Assembly: GCF_000190735.1 (NCBI RefSeq)
Contig: NC_015177.1
Coordinates: forward strand, 1,798,001 to 1,862,000
Direction of reading: 5' to 3'
DNA length: 64,000 bases
Source: Pseudopedobacter saltans DSM 12145
GTDB lineage: Bacteria; Bacteroidota; Bacteroidia; Sphingobacteriales; Sphingobacteriaceae
Shown here: positions 27,577 to 36,952 of the stretch, one piece after another
Numbering within the stretch: the stretch's first letter is position 1
Layout: each line of letters opens with the position of its first letter
Notes under the pieces: generated by a model
Database searches by the model: none
Told to the model about the DNA's origin: nothing
What the model saw: only the letters and a program-made list of their open reading frames with translations
Made by a program: the position numbers and the translations under genes

Positions 27577-27849
27577 TTATAGAGATTGTTCGGTTTTTAC
27601 TTCAGGCTGCTGTTTTTCCTTTTTCTCACGGGAATAAACCCACAGTGACAACAGACCGAAAATAATCAGTGCGTAAGCTATCCATTTACCAACCCTTTCA
27701 ATCAATTTAATGAAAACCGAACTTTCATAAGATGAGAAACCCTCTGCTCCCATAGGGCTGCGCCTGTAAAACTTCCTGCGGTTAATCCAGTAACGAAGTC
27801 CCAAGCCTGCAACCAAAAATATGATACCTATAACCAATGATGCGACCAT
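27577..27849 (-). CDS. Small two-helix membrane protein of the ICE
   Basis: 90 residues with membrane segments at about residues 2-20 (LVIGIIFLVAGLGLRYWI) and 52-70 (IAYALIIFGLLSLWVY), a basic middle loop (NRRKFYRRSPMGAEGF) and a charged tail. Similar short proteins are found next to traQ in Bacteroidota ICEs and are sometimes misnamed as molybdenum transporter permeases. Function unknown. A gap of about 260 bp with hairpins separates it from traQ. Confidence 0.65.
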   Translation of the reverse strand: MVASLVIGIIFLVAGLGLRYWINRRKFYRRSPMGAEGFSSYESSVFIKLIERVGKWIAYALIIFGLLSLWVYSREKKEKQQPEVKTEQSL

Positions 27850-27928
27850 AACAAAAACACTTTATTTCCACTGTTTGAATTTACGAAAAATATTTGTTTC
27901 AGCCTGTAAACGATGTGAATTAAATGCG

Positions 27929-27960
27929 AAAGAGGCTTACCCCAAAAGGCAAGCCTCTTT
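27929..27960. terminator. Inverted repeat between traQ and the small membrane gene
   Basis: Ten-bp stem AAAGAGGCTT / AAGCCTCTTT with a 12-base loop; A- and T-ends allow termination in either direction. Confidence 0.55.
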
Positions 27961-28054
27961 CATTGTTTATGGAAATAAAACCTTACTCAACACTGAAATA
28001 GATTACAAGGATAAGAAATTATTTCTTTTGAAATACACTGCCCGGCTGAAAATT

Positions 28055-28087
28055 AAAAACGGCTTACCAATCAGATAAGCCGTTTTT
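28055..28087 (-). terminator. Terminator at the end of the tra operon
   Basis: Stem AAAAACGGCTTA / TAAGCCGTTTTT; reading minus it is followed by T-rich sequence, reading plus by nine T. It lies 22 bp after the traQ stop. Confidence 0.75.
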
Positions 28088-28108
28088 TTTTGAATTGAAA
28101 TACTGCTC

Positions 28109-28558
28109 TTAATCGCTGCTGTTAAACTGAAAAGTTATCTGCTTTTCATTCCCGAAGCTGTCCGAAATCCAAACGTCAAAAGACTGTGAAACGGCAGACG
28201 TTGAAGTGTAGTACAGCCTGAACTGCTCCGTTGGTAATTGGTACAGGTCATTGGGCTGATACGGCGGTTCGTTGTAGTATTGCAATGTTCCCTGCCCGTC
28301 AAATTGAAAGTAACGGAGGAAATACTGCGTATTGCTGTAATTGCCTGTACGCTGTATGGTAATGCGTATTTCTACGGTCTGCCCGTTTGCAACATCTTTA
28401 GGCACTGGCATTACATTGACCTCGAAAGGAAAATTGTTCTGTATTTCGAGGTCATCATCTTTGCTGCAAGATACCAACGTAACCGAAGCTGTGAGGATTG
28501 TCAGGAATACATATAGTGGCAGTAGCCCCGTTCTGAATTTATTGAATATTGCTATCAT
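28109..28558 (-). CDS. traQ: Conjugative transfer protein TraQ (DUF3872)
   Basis: 149 residues with a lipoprotein signal (LPLYVFLTILTASVTLVSCS, Cys near residue 31), then a DUF3872 body (FPFEVNVMPVPKDVANGQTV, EIRITIQRTGNYSNTQYFLR). In CTnDOT traQ is the last gene of the transfer operon, and here too it is last before the terminator. Predicted to be an envelope component of the mating apparatus. Confidence 0.85.
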   Translation of the reverse strand: MIAIFNKFRTGLLPLYVFLTILTASVTLVSCSKDDDLEIQNNFPFEVNVMPVPKDVANGQTVEIRITIQRTGNYSNTQYFLRYFQFDGQGTLQYYNEPPYQPNDLYQLPTEQFRLYYTSTSAVSQSFDVWISDSFGNEKQITFQFNSSD

Positions 28559-28570
28559 CGTTTTTACGTT

Positions 28571-29131
28571 TTAAAAGTTAAACCTTAATCCCACACCTGC
28601 TGACGGTCGGAACTGTTGTAAATCCGTACCCCAAAGGATTTTTGTACGCCCTTGCAGGACTAATACAAAACGGTCGGACAGGTACGTTTCAAAAGTGAGG
28701 CGACCGCCTGCACCGTAGATAAAATTATCTTCGCTCAATATCTTCGCACCGTCGTACAACATTGTTTCGCCCCGGTTGATGGTTTCGTAACCGACCACAC
28801 CTGTTACGGCGAAATTCAGCGTGATGTTCTTACGGGCATCGCCCAACAAAAAGAAGCTGTAACCGCCCTCTGCGGAATAGGTTTCCTGCGGTATGCGGAG
28901 GTCTTTATACCCGTGGTACTGGTGGGTATATTCCAACGCCCAAAGCTGATAGTTACCATTCTTACCGTTTACCGTCATTGCTGCGCTGATGTAGTAATCA
29001 TTGCCAATCTTATCATCGGACAATACACCTGCACTTATTTCCAATCCTTTCTGCTTCGGCAGCATTCTTTGCGCCTGTGCAGCCGTGATGCCTATCAGGA
29101 CAAACAGCACGGTATAGATATACTTTTTCAT
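28571..29131 (-). CDS. traO: Conjugative transfer protein TraO
   Basis: 186 residues with a signal peptide (MKKYIYTVLFVLIGITAAQA) and a beta-rich body ending RFNF, as expected for an outer-membrane barrel (LPKQKGLEISAGVLSDDKIG; FSAGVGLRF-like end). Position between traN and traQ matches CTnDOT. It lies 12 bp upstream of traQ. Confidence 0.85.
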   Translation of the reverse strand: MKKYIYTVLFVLIGITAAQAQRMLPKQKGLEISAGVLSDDKIGNDYYISAAMTVNGKNGNYQLWALEYTHQYHGYKDLRIPQETYSAEGGYSFFLLGDARKNITLNFAVTGVVGYETINRGETMLYDGAKILSEDNFIYGAGGRLTFETYLSDRFVLVLQGRTKILWGTDLQQFRPSAGVGLRFNF

Positions 29132-29151
29132 ATTCTTGCTTTAAAGGGTTA

Positions 29152-30051
29152 TTAAAATTTCAGGTGCATATCGTCAATCAAACGGGCTTTGATTAAATCG
29201 GAATTTTCGACGTGCAATGTTTGATGCCTGCCACCGTTTTTCTCGAAAATCTCAATCAGCAGTACCTTATCATCGGCAATGGTAAACTGGTCTAACAGGA
29301 ACACATTTTGTTCGGTCGATTTTCCGGAAATACCGTCCAATGGCTTGTAAGTTCTCAAAGGAGTTAAAGGGCGTTCCTGGACTACGGTGCGTTTAGCTAC
29401 CTTTTTATCCACTACTTTGAAATTGATGAAATCAATCTCGAAAGGAACATTGGCACGGTTTCTCAATTCAGTATGGAAATAGTATTTGCCGTTATGTATG
29501 TAAATCCCTTTTAGGATAAACTGAATGCCGAAACTCTTAGCACCGATATGCTTTACAATGCGCTTATCTTTCTTGTAAATGGTTTCCAGTAACAAGCCTG
29601 CCAGTGAGGGAGAATTGTTACCCAGTTCCTCAAAAAGCACATCGTTACCGTTGGCTTTATCCACCGCTTTTTGCATTGTGAGCAGGTCGTAGCTTAATGC
29701 CTCCGGATAGGAACTGTAATACACGTTGAAGCTGTAAAAACGCCCATCATTCGTGATAACTGAAAAATTCGTTTCCGGCTCAAAGTCCCTTACTGATGCT
29801 TTTACACGCAACACGTTTTCGGCATCTTCAGCTTTCCCTGCAATCAGGTATTCGCTGCCCAAATCCACGTAACGAATGGCGGTCGGGAAAATCAGGTGCG
29901 ACGTTTTATCGTAGGTAACTTCCATACGATACGGTTCTATCTTGCCTAATGCAAGCGGTGTCTTTGCAGTTGCACTATCCTGTGCATAAGTTGTTAAGGC
30001 AAAGCCGAGTATCAGGGCAATAGCCCAAAAGGTTTTTAAATGATTTTTCAT
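29152..30051 (-). CDS. traN: Conjugative transfer protein TraN (VirB9-like)
   Basis: 299 residues. Signal peptide (WAIALILGFALTTYAQDS), then the TraN body: VTYDKTSHLIFPTAIRYVDL, LRVKASVRDFEPETNFSVIT, and FHTELRNRANVPFEIDFINF. In Bacteroidota elements TraN is the VirB9-like outer-membrane core protein and works with TraM. It lies 24 bp after the TraM stop. Confidence 0.9.
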   Translation of the reverse strand: MKNHLKTFWAIALILGFALTTYAQDSATAKTPLALGKIEPYRMEVTYDKTSHLIFPTAIRYVDLGSEYLIAGKAEDAENVLRVKASVRDFEPETNFSVITNDGRFYSFNVYYSSYPEALSYDLLTMQKAVDKANGNDVLFEELGNNSPSLAGLLLETIYKKDKRIVKHIGAKSFGIQFILKGIYIHNGKYYFHTELRNRANVPFEIDFINFKVVDKKVAKRTVVQERPLTPLRTYKPLDGISGKSTEQNVFLLDQFTIADDKVLLIEIFEKNGGRHQTLHVENSDLIKARLIDDMHLKF

Positions 30052-30075
30052 TGTTTTATTTATTTGAGTTCAACA

Positions 30076-31416
30076 TTATTTTTTAGATACAAGAAAGACC
30101 TGATAGCCTGCTTTGAGTGCAACCTTTGGCGTTCTTACTTTCTTAGCGAAATAGCCCGAAATACCTTGCACTGCACTTTTACTTAGGTCAGAAGTAATTT
30201 GCTGTCCAGGAGTAGAACTCATACTGAAGCTCGAACCTGTGGCATTGCCCATATTGGCTACAATGTCCGTAACCGCATTTCTTTCAGGCGAATACGGAAC
30301 ATATAAACCTTGCTGTCCGTCCAAATCATAAATAGTAATATCTACCGGGATGATATTGCCCTCCAGTTCTACCGAAGTAACTTTTAATTGTAACCTGCCA
30401 TTCTGAAATTTGGCATTAGCCGTTACAATTGTTCCTTTGGGGATGGTACGTTGCGGGGTTTTGGCAGGCTCTAACAGGCGTAAACGCACACCCGTTTCGC
30501 CAACTACCGTTTGGGCTTCGTGTACACAGGCTTTGATACTGTTTTTAGGCTGTACCACCTCTTCAGTAGAACCTGCGGTATAGAACCCCCTGTTTTTTGT
30601 TTGGCTCCAATCGGCTGCAAAGGCACTGTCCGACGGTTCACGGTACAAGGCTGATACAATGTTCTTTCTTGTTGGTGTGAACGATACAAATTGCTCTTTT
30701 TGGTTAGCACCCGCAGCAGCAGGAGTTGCACCGATGGCAGGAGCAGCGTTTCCGGTATTGGCATTTTGGGGAAGATACTTTGCTGCCATTTCATAGGATT
30801 TCTCCATTAATTTGAGTTGGTCGTCAACGGTGGCCACAGGTGGCACATCTTTTTCCGACAACTTTGCTTTCAGTTCGTCCACTTGCTTACGGAGTTCCAT
30901 TGTTTCAGCATTGTCATTATTATAAAATGAACCCAGTGTGCTTTGTGCATTACGGTAGCTGTTCAATGCAGAATTTCCGTTTCGTCCCGAATTTCTGCCA
31001 CCACCGCCAAAGCCGTTGCTTTCTTCATCTTCTTCAGGTAAGTTTTCTTCATTGTCAGCAGATGCACTGTCTTCAGTATTCCAATAATCAGAAAGCGTGG
31101 TTAGCGCATTCCGCTTTTCCTGCTCTTTGCGTTCGAGCATTTCCTGCTCATACGCCTTGCTTTTATCATCGGGCATCCCTGCTCCGGTAGCCTGCGGTAC
31201 AGCATCGTTCAACCCGATATTTTCAACCGCTTTTTTATCTTTCGACGGTTTAAATATGAGGTACATACAGCCGAGAAATACCACGCCCATCAAAAGGAAT
31301 ATGATTGGCTTTTTGAGCTTATCCTTATTGCTCTTTTTATTATCCGGCAGATTTGATGCTCCGTTTTGGTCTTCTCCCTCAACGAGAAAGCTGACCCTTT
31401 TTTCATTTTCTTTCAT
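30076..31416 (-). CDS. traM: Conjugative transfer protein TraM (VirB10-like)
   Basis: 446 residues: short cytoplasmic N-terminus, one membrane helix (PIIFLLMGVVFLGCMYLIF), a low-complexity Asn/Gly/Glu linker with GGGGRNSGRNGNSALNSYRN, and a conserved C-terminal domain (IKACVHEAQTVVGETGVRLR; GTIVTANAKFQNGRLQLKVT). It spans from inner to outer membrane in the transfer channel. Its start overlaps the end of traL by 14 bp. Confidence 0.9.
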   Translation of the reverse strand: MKENEKRVSFLVEGEDQNGASNLPDNKKSNKDKLKKPIIFLLMGVVFLGCMYLIFKPSKDKKAVENIGLNDAVPQATGAGMPDDKSKAYEQEMLERKEQEKRNALTTLSDYWNTEDSASADNEENLPEEDEESNGFGGGGRNSGRNGNSALNSYRNAQSTLGSFYNNDNAETMELRKQVDELKAKLSEKDVPPVATVDDQLKLMEKSYEMAAKYLPQNANTGNAAPAIGATPAAAGANQKEQFVSFTPTRKNIVSALYREPSDSAFAADWSQTKNRGFYTAGSTEEVVQPKNSIKACVHEAQTVVGETGVRLRLLEPAKTPQRTIPKGTIVTANAKFQNGRLQLKVTSVELEGNIIPVDITIYDLDGQQGLYVPYSPERNAVTDIVANMGNATGSSFSMSSTPGQQITSDLSKSAVQGISGYFAKKVRTPKVALKAGYQVFLVSKK

Positions 31417-31687
31417 AAATCTGATTTTTTAAAATTGTTGATACACTATCCTGCAACCTTGCAGGATTTTTACTTTTAAGGACAGGGTTCTCGATATGCT
31501 CTATGACCATACCGTTACCGGACTTTGAGGTATCGTACATCACTTTGCCAATGACCGCTACGGTAAGCAGCAGATAACCCACAAAGAAGTACAGCGTATA
31601 TCGGTGCTGTTTGCGCAAGGGCAACGCCCGCCAACGTTCGTCCAACTTGTCAAAGTATCTGTCCATATTTGCTCTTAATTTTTTCAT
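31403..31687 (-). CDS. traL: Conjugative transfer protein TraL (DUF3989-like)
   Basis: 94 residues with one membrane helix (LYFFVGYLLLTVAVIGKVMY) preceded by a basic RWRALPLRKQHRYTLY segment, as in TraL proteins. It overlaps traM by 14 bp. Envelope-anchored subunit of the transfer apparatus. Confidence 0.8.
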   Translation of the reverse strand: MKKLRANMDRYFDKLDERWRALPLRKQHRYTLYFFVGYLLLTVAVIGKVMYDTSKSGNGMVIEHIENPVLKSKNPARLQDSVSTILKNQIYERK

Positions 31688-31705
31688 AGCCTTACTATTT
31701 CTGTG

Positions 31706-32134
31706 TTACAGCTTGAAACGCTTAGGACTTTTACCCGCCTGTTGCTTCGGCGCATCGTTAACCAGTGCGACCGCTTCCGTTAATTTGGGTGCGGACATTA
31801 CGGACAGGTTTGCCAGTTCCGTTTTTTTGAGTAATTGCCCAAAGCCGTCTTTCTTGGCTATTTCCATTCGGCTAAGAGAGAATTTTCCATTCAGGTATTT
31901 TACCCACATATTGCATTCTACACAGGGCTTGTCATCGCCCGACCATTGTAGGTAGCCTGTCAGCAGTAAGTCCTGCTTAGGCAAACTGTCTGCACCTTTT
32001 TGGCAGCTTTCGAGGTATTCGCTGATGCTGTCTTTCAGCTTTCCGGCATACGCTCCCTGCGTATGGAAATACCCGTTATATCCTTTGTCGGTAAGGATTT
32101 TTGCGAACGTGCTTAAATCTGATAATGCTTCCAT
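31706..32134 (-). CDS. Hypothetical protein inserted between traL and traK
   Basis: 142 residues without signal peptide or membrane helix. It contains a paired Cys motif (DKPCVECNMWVKYL) and a Lys-rich C-terminus (QQAGKSPKRFKL). Codon use and spacing (12 bp to traK, 18 bp to traL) match the tra genes, so it is probably translated with them. CTnDOT lacks a gene at this exact place, so it marks a branch of this tra family. No function recognised. Confidence 0.7.
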   Translation of the reverse strand: MEALSDLSTFAKILTDKGYNGYFHTQGAYAGKLKDSISEYLESCQKGADSLPKQDLLLTGYLQWSGDDKPCVECNMWVKYLNGKFSLSRMEIAKKDGFGQLLKKTELANLSVMSAPKLTEAVALVNDAPKQQAGKSPKRFKL

Positions 32135-32146
32135 AAGATTGTTTTT

Positions 32147-32770
32147 TTAGCGTTCGATGACCTCTATATCCTTATTTTCCACGACTGCAAATTTTTCAAT
32201 ATTGAAGCCCTGCGGATTATTGTCGGAACGAACGGAGTTGACGAGATAGCAGGAAGTAATCAGGTTACGCCTGGTTACGTTGCTTGACCGGATAATGAAC
32301 TGTTTGGCATAAGTACGCACTGCATAAGGGTAGTTGTCGAAATTGCACAAGACACTATCCACCTCGATGCGTTGCTGCACGTTCCCCGAAATGATACGGC
32401 TGTAATAGCCCTTTTCCGACAAGTCTTTGTAGTAATCAAAAGCACTTTTATCGGCAAGGTTGAATGCCCTGCTCATATTGCTTTCAATAGCGTTCTTGTC
32501 GGGCGCAAGCGTAAAGAACAGTTCGTGAAATCTCCTTACGTGTTCCCTTGCCTCAACCGGGCGGTTGATGCTCGCATCCTGCGATAAGGCAAGCATCAGG
32601 GATTTGCCGTTATCCAGTACATAGATTTTTTGGCGTTGTTCTTCTGCAAAGCGGTAGGAACGCCATACGGTGTAACCTACCACGCTAATGCAGAGAACCG
32701 CAAACACAATGGCATATAATCTTATCTGCCTAAAGCTGTTTTCGATATTTCTTAGCGTTTTAAATTCCAT
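32147..32770 (-). CDS. traK: Conjugative transfer protein TraK (VirB8-like)
   Basis: 207 residues: N-terminal membrane helix (LYAIVFAVLCISVVGYTVWR) preceded by the MEFKTLRNIENSFRQI start typical of TraK, then a periplasmic domain (EAREHVRRFHELFFTLAPDK; AFDYYKDLSEKGYYSRIISG). TraK is regarded as the VirB8-like scaffold of the inner-membrane complex. Confidence 0.92.
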   Translation of the reverse strand: MEFKTLRNIENSFRQIRLYAIVFAVLCISVVGYTVWRSYRFAEEQRQKIYVLDNGKSLMLALSQDASINRPVEAREHVRRFHELFFTLAPDKNAIESNMSRAFNLADKSAFDYYKDLSEKGYYSRIISGNVQQRIEVDSVLCNFDNYPYAVRTYAKQFIIRSSNVTRRNLITSCYLVNSVRSDNNPQGFNIEKFAVVENKDIEVIER

Positions 32771-32789
32771 TTTTTAGAATGATTAATGA

Positions 32790-33785
32790 TTATTTATTCA
32801 TCAGTTTACCGCCGATGTTTCCAACTGTTGAACCTGCGCCTGCTCCGGCGATGTTTCCGGCTTTCATTGCTGTGGAGTTTACATTGCGGGTAAAGTTTCC
32901 TGCGCCTCCGGCTTGGATTACCCAACCTGTTACTGTCGGGATAGTGAAGTACCCGATGATGCCGATAATCATAAAGATGATGTACACGGTATTGCTTGTA
33001 TCAGGTATATAGGTAGGGTCGGCAAGCATTGCTATATCCCGTTCTAAAATGAGGGATTGTATTCTTGCCAACATTGAGCTGAACAAATCCGAAACGGGAA
33101 GCCATAGGTAAACGCTGACGTACCTCGTGAGCCATTGCGAGAGCGTGGACTGAAAGCCGTCCCACACGGAAATAGCAAAGGCTATTGGTCCGAGTATGGA
33201 GAGGACTATCAGGAAAAACGTTCGTATGGTATCAATGACCAAAGCCGCCGCCTGAAAGAGAATTTCCAATAGATTACGAAACCAATCCTTTATGGCTTTT
33301 TCAATCTTATAGGCTTGCCTGTCCATATACATACCCGCCATTGTTCCAATGTCAGAGGGCGACCAACCCAGTTCGTCCAGTTTTTTATCAAACTCTTCGT
33401 CTGATACCATATAGGCGGTTTCGGGGTTCCTGACCATTGCCTCATATTCCAACTGGTCTTTCTGCTGTTGCAGTTTGTTCAGGTCAAGCACCTGGTCTTC
33501 CAGTATTTGGTGGGTTCCTACTACCACCGGGCTAAGTACCGCATTGATGGTTCCCAGTACGATGGTCGGGAAGAACATAATACAAAGCCCTAAAGCGAAC
33601 GGGCGCAGCAAAGGGAACATATCAATAGGTTCGGCACGGCTTAAAGCCTGCCAAACCTTTAATGCCACATAGAACAATGCTCCCAATCCCGCCAAACCCT
33701 TAGCTACTGCCGCCATATCGCCTGCAAGCGGCATCATATCGTCATAAAGCGAACGCAGGAGTTCGTGAAGATTATCCCATTCCAT
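32790..33785 (-). CDS. traJ: Conjugative transfer protein TraJ (VirB6-like)
   Basis: 331 residues with several membrane helices (VAKGLAGLGALFYVALKVWQ; FALGLCIMFFPTIVLGTINA; FFLIVLSILGPIAFAISVWD; VYIIFMIIGIIGYFTIPTVT). The N-terminal LHELLRSLYDDMMPLAGDMA is typical of TraJ. Polytopic channel component. Lies 2 bp after the TraI stop. Confidence 0.93.
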   Translation of the reverse strand: MEWDNLHELLRSLYDDMMPLAGDMAAVAKGLAGLGALFYVALKVWQALSRAEPIDMFPLLRPFALGLCIMFFPTIVLGTINAVLSPVVVGTHQILEDQVLDLNKLQQQKDQLEYEAMVRNPETAYMVSDEEFDKKLDELGWSPSDIGTMAGMYMDRQAYKIEKAIKDWFRNLLEILFQAAALVIDTIRTFFLIVLSILGPIAFAISVWDGFQSTLSQWLTRYVSVYLWLPVSDLFSSMLARIQSLILERDIAMLADPTYIPDTSNTVYIIFMIIGIIGYFTIPTVTGWVIQAGGAGNFTRNVNSTAMKAGNIAGAGAGSTVGNIGGKLMNK

Positions 33786-33787
33786 TT

Positions 33788-34420
33788 TTACCAGTATTTT
33801 TGGTTAGCAGTTCCGTAGAGTTGAAGCACTCTTTGGGCATCGTTTTTCTTTTTCGCTCTTAGGTAGCTTACAGAAATGTTCTTATTGGTGTAGTAGCGTA
33901 CAAGGCTGTGGTAATCCTTTACCTCTTTGTACACTCTGTCGATAATATCCATACGCTCTTTGTCATTGAGCGAAAGGCTTGATGAGGTTATAATCTGCTT
34001 CAATTCTTTCAGCAGTTCGGTACTTTCATTGAGCAGTGCCGAATAGCCATTACCGATAGCGACCAATTCCTGCGGTGTGAAATTTGGGTCGTTCATCATC
34101 TTGCCAAAATTCTGCACGTACATTTCGGACACATCGCCTACCAACAATACCGTTTGCTGCACCTTACGGGCATCTTTCACAAGATTGTTGATAGCTTTCA
34201 GCTTGTCATAATATTCCTTGCCCTGGTCGTAAACTTTTTTCACTTCGTTGAAGTTCTTTATCACATTGCTTACGGTGGAAGAAGTCTGCACGATTTCGTT
34301 TGCAGAGTTGATAATTCCTGAAGCCAGGTTTGCAGGGTCAGTAACTACAAACTGGGCTTTTGCTGACGGTGCTACGGCGAGCATTAATGCCGTACACACC
34401 AGATACAATACTTTTTTCAT
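33788..34420 (-). CDS. traI: Conjugative transfer protein TraI (DUF4141, VirB5-like)
   Basis: 210 residues: signal peptide (LYLVCTALMLAVAPSAKAQ) and a long helical body (NEVKKVYDQGKEYYDKLKAI; LTDRVYKEVKDYHSLVRYYT-like end). Periplasmic or pilus-tip-type subunit by analogy with VirB5. 27 bp downstream of traG. Confidence 0.9.
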   Translation of the reverse strand: MKKVLYLVCTALMLAVAPSAKAQFVVTDPANLASGIINSANEIVQTSSTVSNVIKNFNEVKKVYDQGKEYYDKLKAINNLVKDARKVQQTVLLVGDVSEMYVQNFGKMMNDPNFTPQELVAIGNGYSALLNESTELLKELKQIITSSSLSLNDKERMDIIDRVYKEVKDYHSLVRYYTNKNISVSYLRAKKKNDAQRVLQLYGTANQKYW

Positions 34421-34447
34421 TGTTTCTGAATTTTAAAATGTTAATGA

Positions 34448-36952
34448 CTATTGATTTACTTTGTCCCGCCTTTGCATTGCGATATGCTTAATGGCGAGTT
34501 CTACATTACCGTCCAGTTCGGAAGCAAGCTGCATTACTTCCATTTTTTCGGTTTCTTCGGTTGTGTAAGCGAGGTATTCCTCCAAACTAACTTCAGTGGC
34601 ATAGACTGCCGAGTGCGTACCACCTAAGCCAATCCAAACCTCTTTGTACAGTCGGCTTGCATCGTTGTTCATATTGATGGAAAGTACCTGCCCTTTCTCT
34701 TTGTCCGTAAGTCCGAGCATCGCCTGTATATCATCGAACTTGTTCATATACTTGCGTTGGTCAAGCAGGATTTTACAGTCGGAATTGTTGATGATACTTT
34801 CTTTCACAATAGGCGATTGGATAATATCATCGACCTCTTGCGTTACGACAATTGCTTCTCCGAAGAATTTGCGGACAGTTTTAAACAGGTACTTGATGTA
34901 TTCCGCCATTCCCTCTTTGGCAATCGCTTTCCAAGCCTCTTCAATCAGGATGAGCTTGCGAATACCTTTCAATCGGCGCATTTTGTTGATAAACACCTCC
35001 ATAATGATGATGGTCACAATGGGAAAGAGGATTTTGTGGTCTTTAATCGCATCAATCTCAAACACGATAAAGCGTTTAGAAAGCAGGTCTAACTGTTTGT
35101 CGGAGTTCAACAGGTAATCGTATTCCCCTCCTTTGTAATAAGGTTCGAGTACGTTCAGGAAGTTGGCAATGTCAAAGTCTTTTTCCCTTACCTGCTTTTC
35201 CTCCAGTACCTTGCGGTAGTCGCCTTTTACATACTCATAGAAACCGTTGAATGAGGAGTACACATCTTCCGTTTTGATACGTTCGATATAACCGCTTACC
35301 GCATTGGACAGGGCAACTTCTTCAGAACGGGTTGGCGGCTCATCATCACGTTTCCATAAGGTCAGTATCAGGGTTTTGATACTTTCCCGCTTCTCAATGT
35401 CGAATACGCCATCATCGGTATAGAAAGGGTTAAAGGCAATCGGGTTATCTTCGGTATATGTGAAGTAAACACCGTCTTCGCCTTTGGTCTTTCCTTTGAT
35501 GAGTTCGCATAAGCCCTGATAAGAGTTACCCGTATCTACCAACAGTACGTGTGCGCCCTGTTCGTAATACTGGCGTACCATATGGTTAGTGAAGAACGAT
35601 TTACCCGAACCCGACGGACCAAGTATAAACTTGTTTCGGTTCGTGATGATACCCCGTTTCATAGGCAGGTCGGAAATATCCAAATGGATAGGTTTTCCTG
35701 TAAGCCTGTCAGCCATCTTGATACCGAACGGCGAGGGCGAATTGTGGTAGTTGGTTTCTTCCGTGAAGAAGCACAAGGCAGGCTCAATAAAAGTGTAAAA
35801 ACTTTCTTCACTGGGAAAGTCGCCCGCATTGCCCGGCATTCCTGCCCAGTAGAATGTTGCTACGTCCGTAGTGTTGTGGCGTGGCTTACACTCCATCAAT
35901 GCCAATGCACTACCGCAATCATTCTTTAACTGCTTCAGTTCCGCAGGGTCTTCCGACCACGCCATAATGTTGTAGTGCGCACGGATGGAGGACAATCCGA
36001 AGCTGTGGGCTTCGTTCAGGTACTTTTCTATCCACTCTTTATTGATTTGGTTGGCACGACTGTACCTTGCCAGTGAGTGCATATTCCTTGCAGACTTCTC
36101 AAACTTTTGCAGGTTGTCTTCGCTGTTATCCAAAAAAATGTACTGGTTGTATATGTGGTTGCAGCTTAATAGCAAGCCCACAGGTGCGGCGAATGACAGA
36201 CGGCAGTCGCTACGGTCGGTAGATAGCTTTTCAAAACGGGTATCTGCCGATACCGTTCCGGGCAGGTCATCCGTATCTGAAAGGGTATGCAGGCTTAACC
36301 TTTTGTTGCCAATGCGCACCTCTTCGTTTCCGAGTGCGATGTCCTGCATTGGTGTTCCTGCTCCCCTCGATAACGTGAGGTACTGTTCCAGTAATCCCTG
36401 TGTATCTTCCGTTCCGATAATGTCCTCTTCGGTCAAACGCCGCAGGCTGACAAAACCGCTATCGTTCACGATACGTTCAAACTGGGCGACCGCCTCCATA
36501 AAGCGGTGTATCGTTTCCTTGTTCCTGATTTCCTTTGGTATCAGTGTACCTTTGCAAAGCGAACTAAAGTTGCTTTGCATCCGCATTCTTTCCTTAGTAG
36601 TCTTTGTCAGAAACAGGTAGCAATAATGGTTCAGGAACGGTCGCTCGTTGAAATGACGTTGATAAGACTTCGATAAAAAACTCTGGTCTTCGATTGCCAA
36701 ATCAGGTGCATAGCTTTCCTTAATGTACCAATCCTGTTTGTGAATGACCGTAAAATCAGGGAGGGTTTTAATCGCCTTGTGCCAGGCGGAGTGAATGGCT
36801 TCGTATTCCGCAGAAGCTACCGTGAACAGTTCCGGCAAACGCACTTCAAAACAAGCGGTAATGTCCGCATCTTTGGATAAGATGCAGTTGTTCTCTACTG
36901 CCAACAAGGGAAATTTGTTTTCCAGTGTGGTGGTCTTTGCTACATTTCTCAT
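34448..36952 (-). CDS. traG: Conjugative transfer ATPase TraG (VirB4-like)
   Basis: 834 residues. N-terminal TraG domain (LLAVENNCILSKDADITACF), then the ATPase with Walker A GPSGSGKSFFTNHMV, and Walker B LILIEEAWKAIAKEGMAEYI; the C-terminal IVVTQEVDDIIQSPIVKESI is typical of VirB4 enzymes. It powers pilus assembly and secretion at the inner membrane. Its ATG overlaps the traF stop by 4 bp. Confidence 0.96.
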   Translation of the reverse strand: MRNVAKTTTLENKFPLLAVENNCILSKDADITACFEVRLPELFTVASAEYEAIHSAWHKAIKTLPDFTVIHKQDWYIKESYAPDLAIEDQSFLSKSYQRHFNERPFLNHYCYLFLTKTTKERMRMQSNFSSLCKGTLIPKEIRNKETIHRFMEAVAQFERIVNDSGFVSLRRLTEEDIIGTEDTQGLLEQYLTLSRGAGTPMQDIALGNEEVRIGNKRLSLHTLSDTDDLPGTVSADTRFEKLSTDRSDCRLSFAAPVGLLLSCNHIYNQYIFLDNSEDNLQKFEKSARNMHSLARYSRANQINKEWIEKYLNEAHSFGLSSIRAHYNIMAWSEDPAELKQLKNDCGSALALMECKPRHNTTDVATFYWAGMPGNAGDFPSEESFYTFIEPALCFFTEETNYHNSPSPFGIKMADRLTGKPIHLDISDLPMKRGIITNRNKFILGPSGSGKSFFTNHMVRQYYEQGAHVLLVDTGNSYQGLCELIKGKTKGEDGVYFTYTEDNPIAFNPFYTDDGVFDIEKRESIKTLILTLWKRDDEPPTRSEEVALSNAVSGYIERIKTEDVYSSFNGFYEYVKGDYRKVLEEKQVREKDFDIANFLNVLEPYYKGGEYDYLLNSDKQLDLLSKRFIVFEIDAIKDHKILFPIVTIIIMEVFINKMRRLKGIRKLILIEEAWKAIAKEGMAEYIKYLFKTVRKFFGEAIVVTQEVDDIIQSPIVKESIINNSDCKILLDQRKYMNKFDDIQAMLGLTDKEKGQVLSINMNNDASRLYKEVWIGLGGTHSAVYATEVSLEEYLAYTTEETEKMEVMQLASELDGNVELAIKHIAMQRRDKVNQ

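Noticed and set aside
27821-28078. 85-codon plus-strand frame between traQ and the small membrane gene
   Set aside because: It overlaps the start of the minus-strand gene and two hairpins, and its translation has no protein-like pattern.
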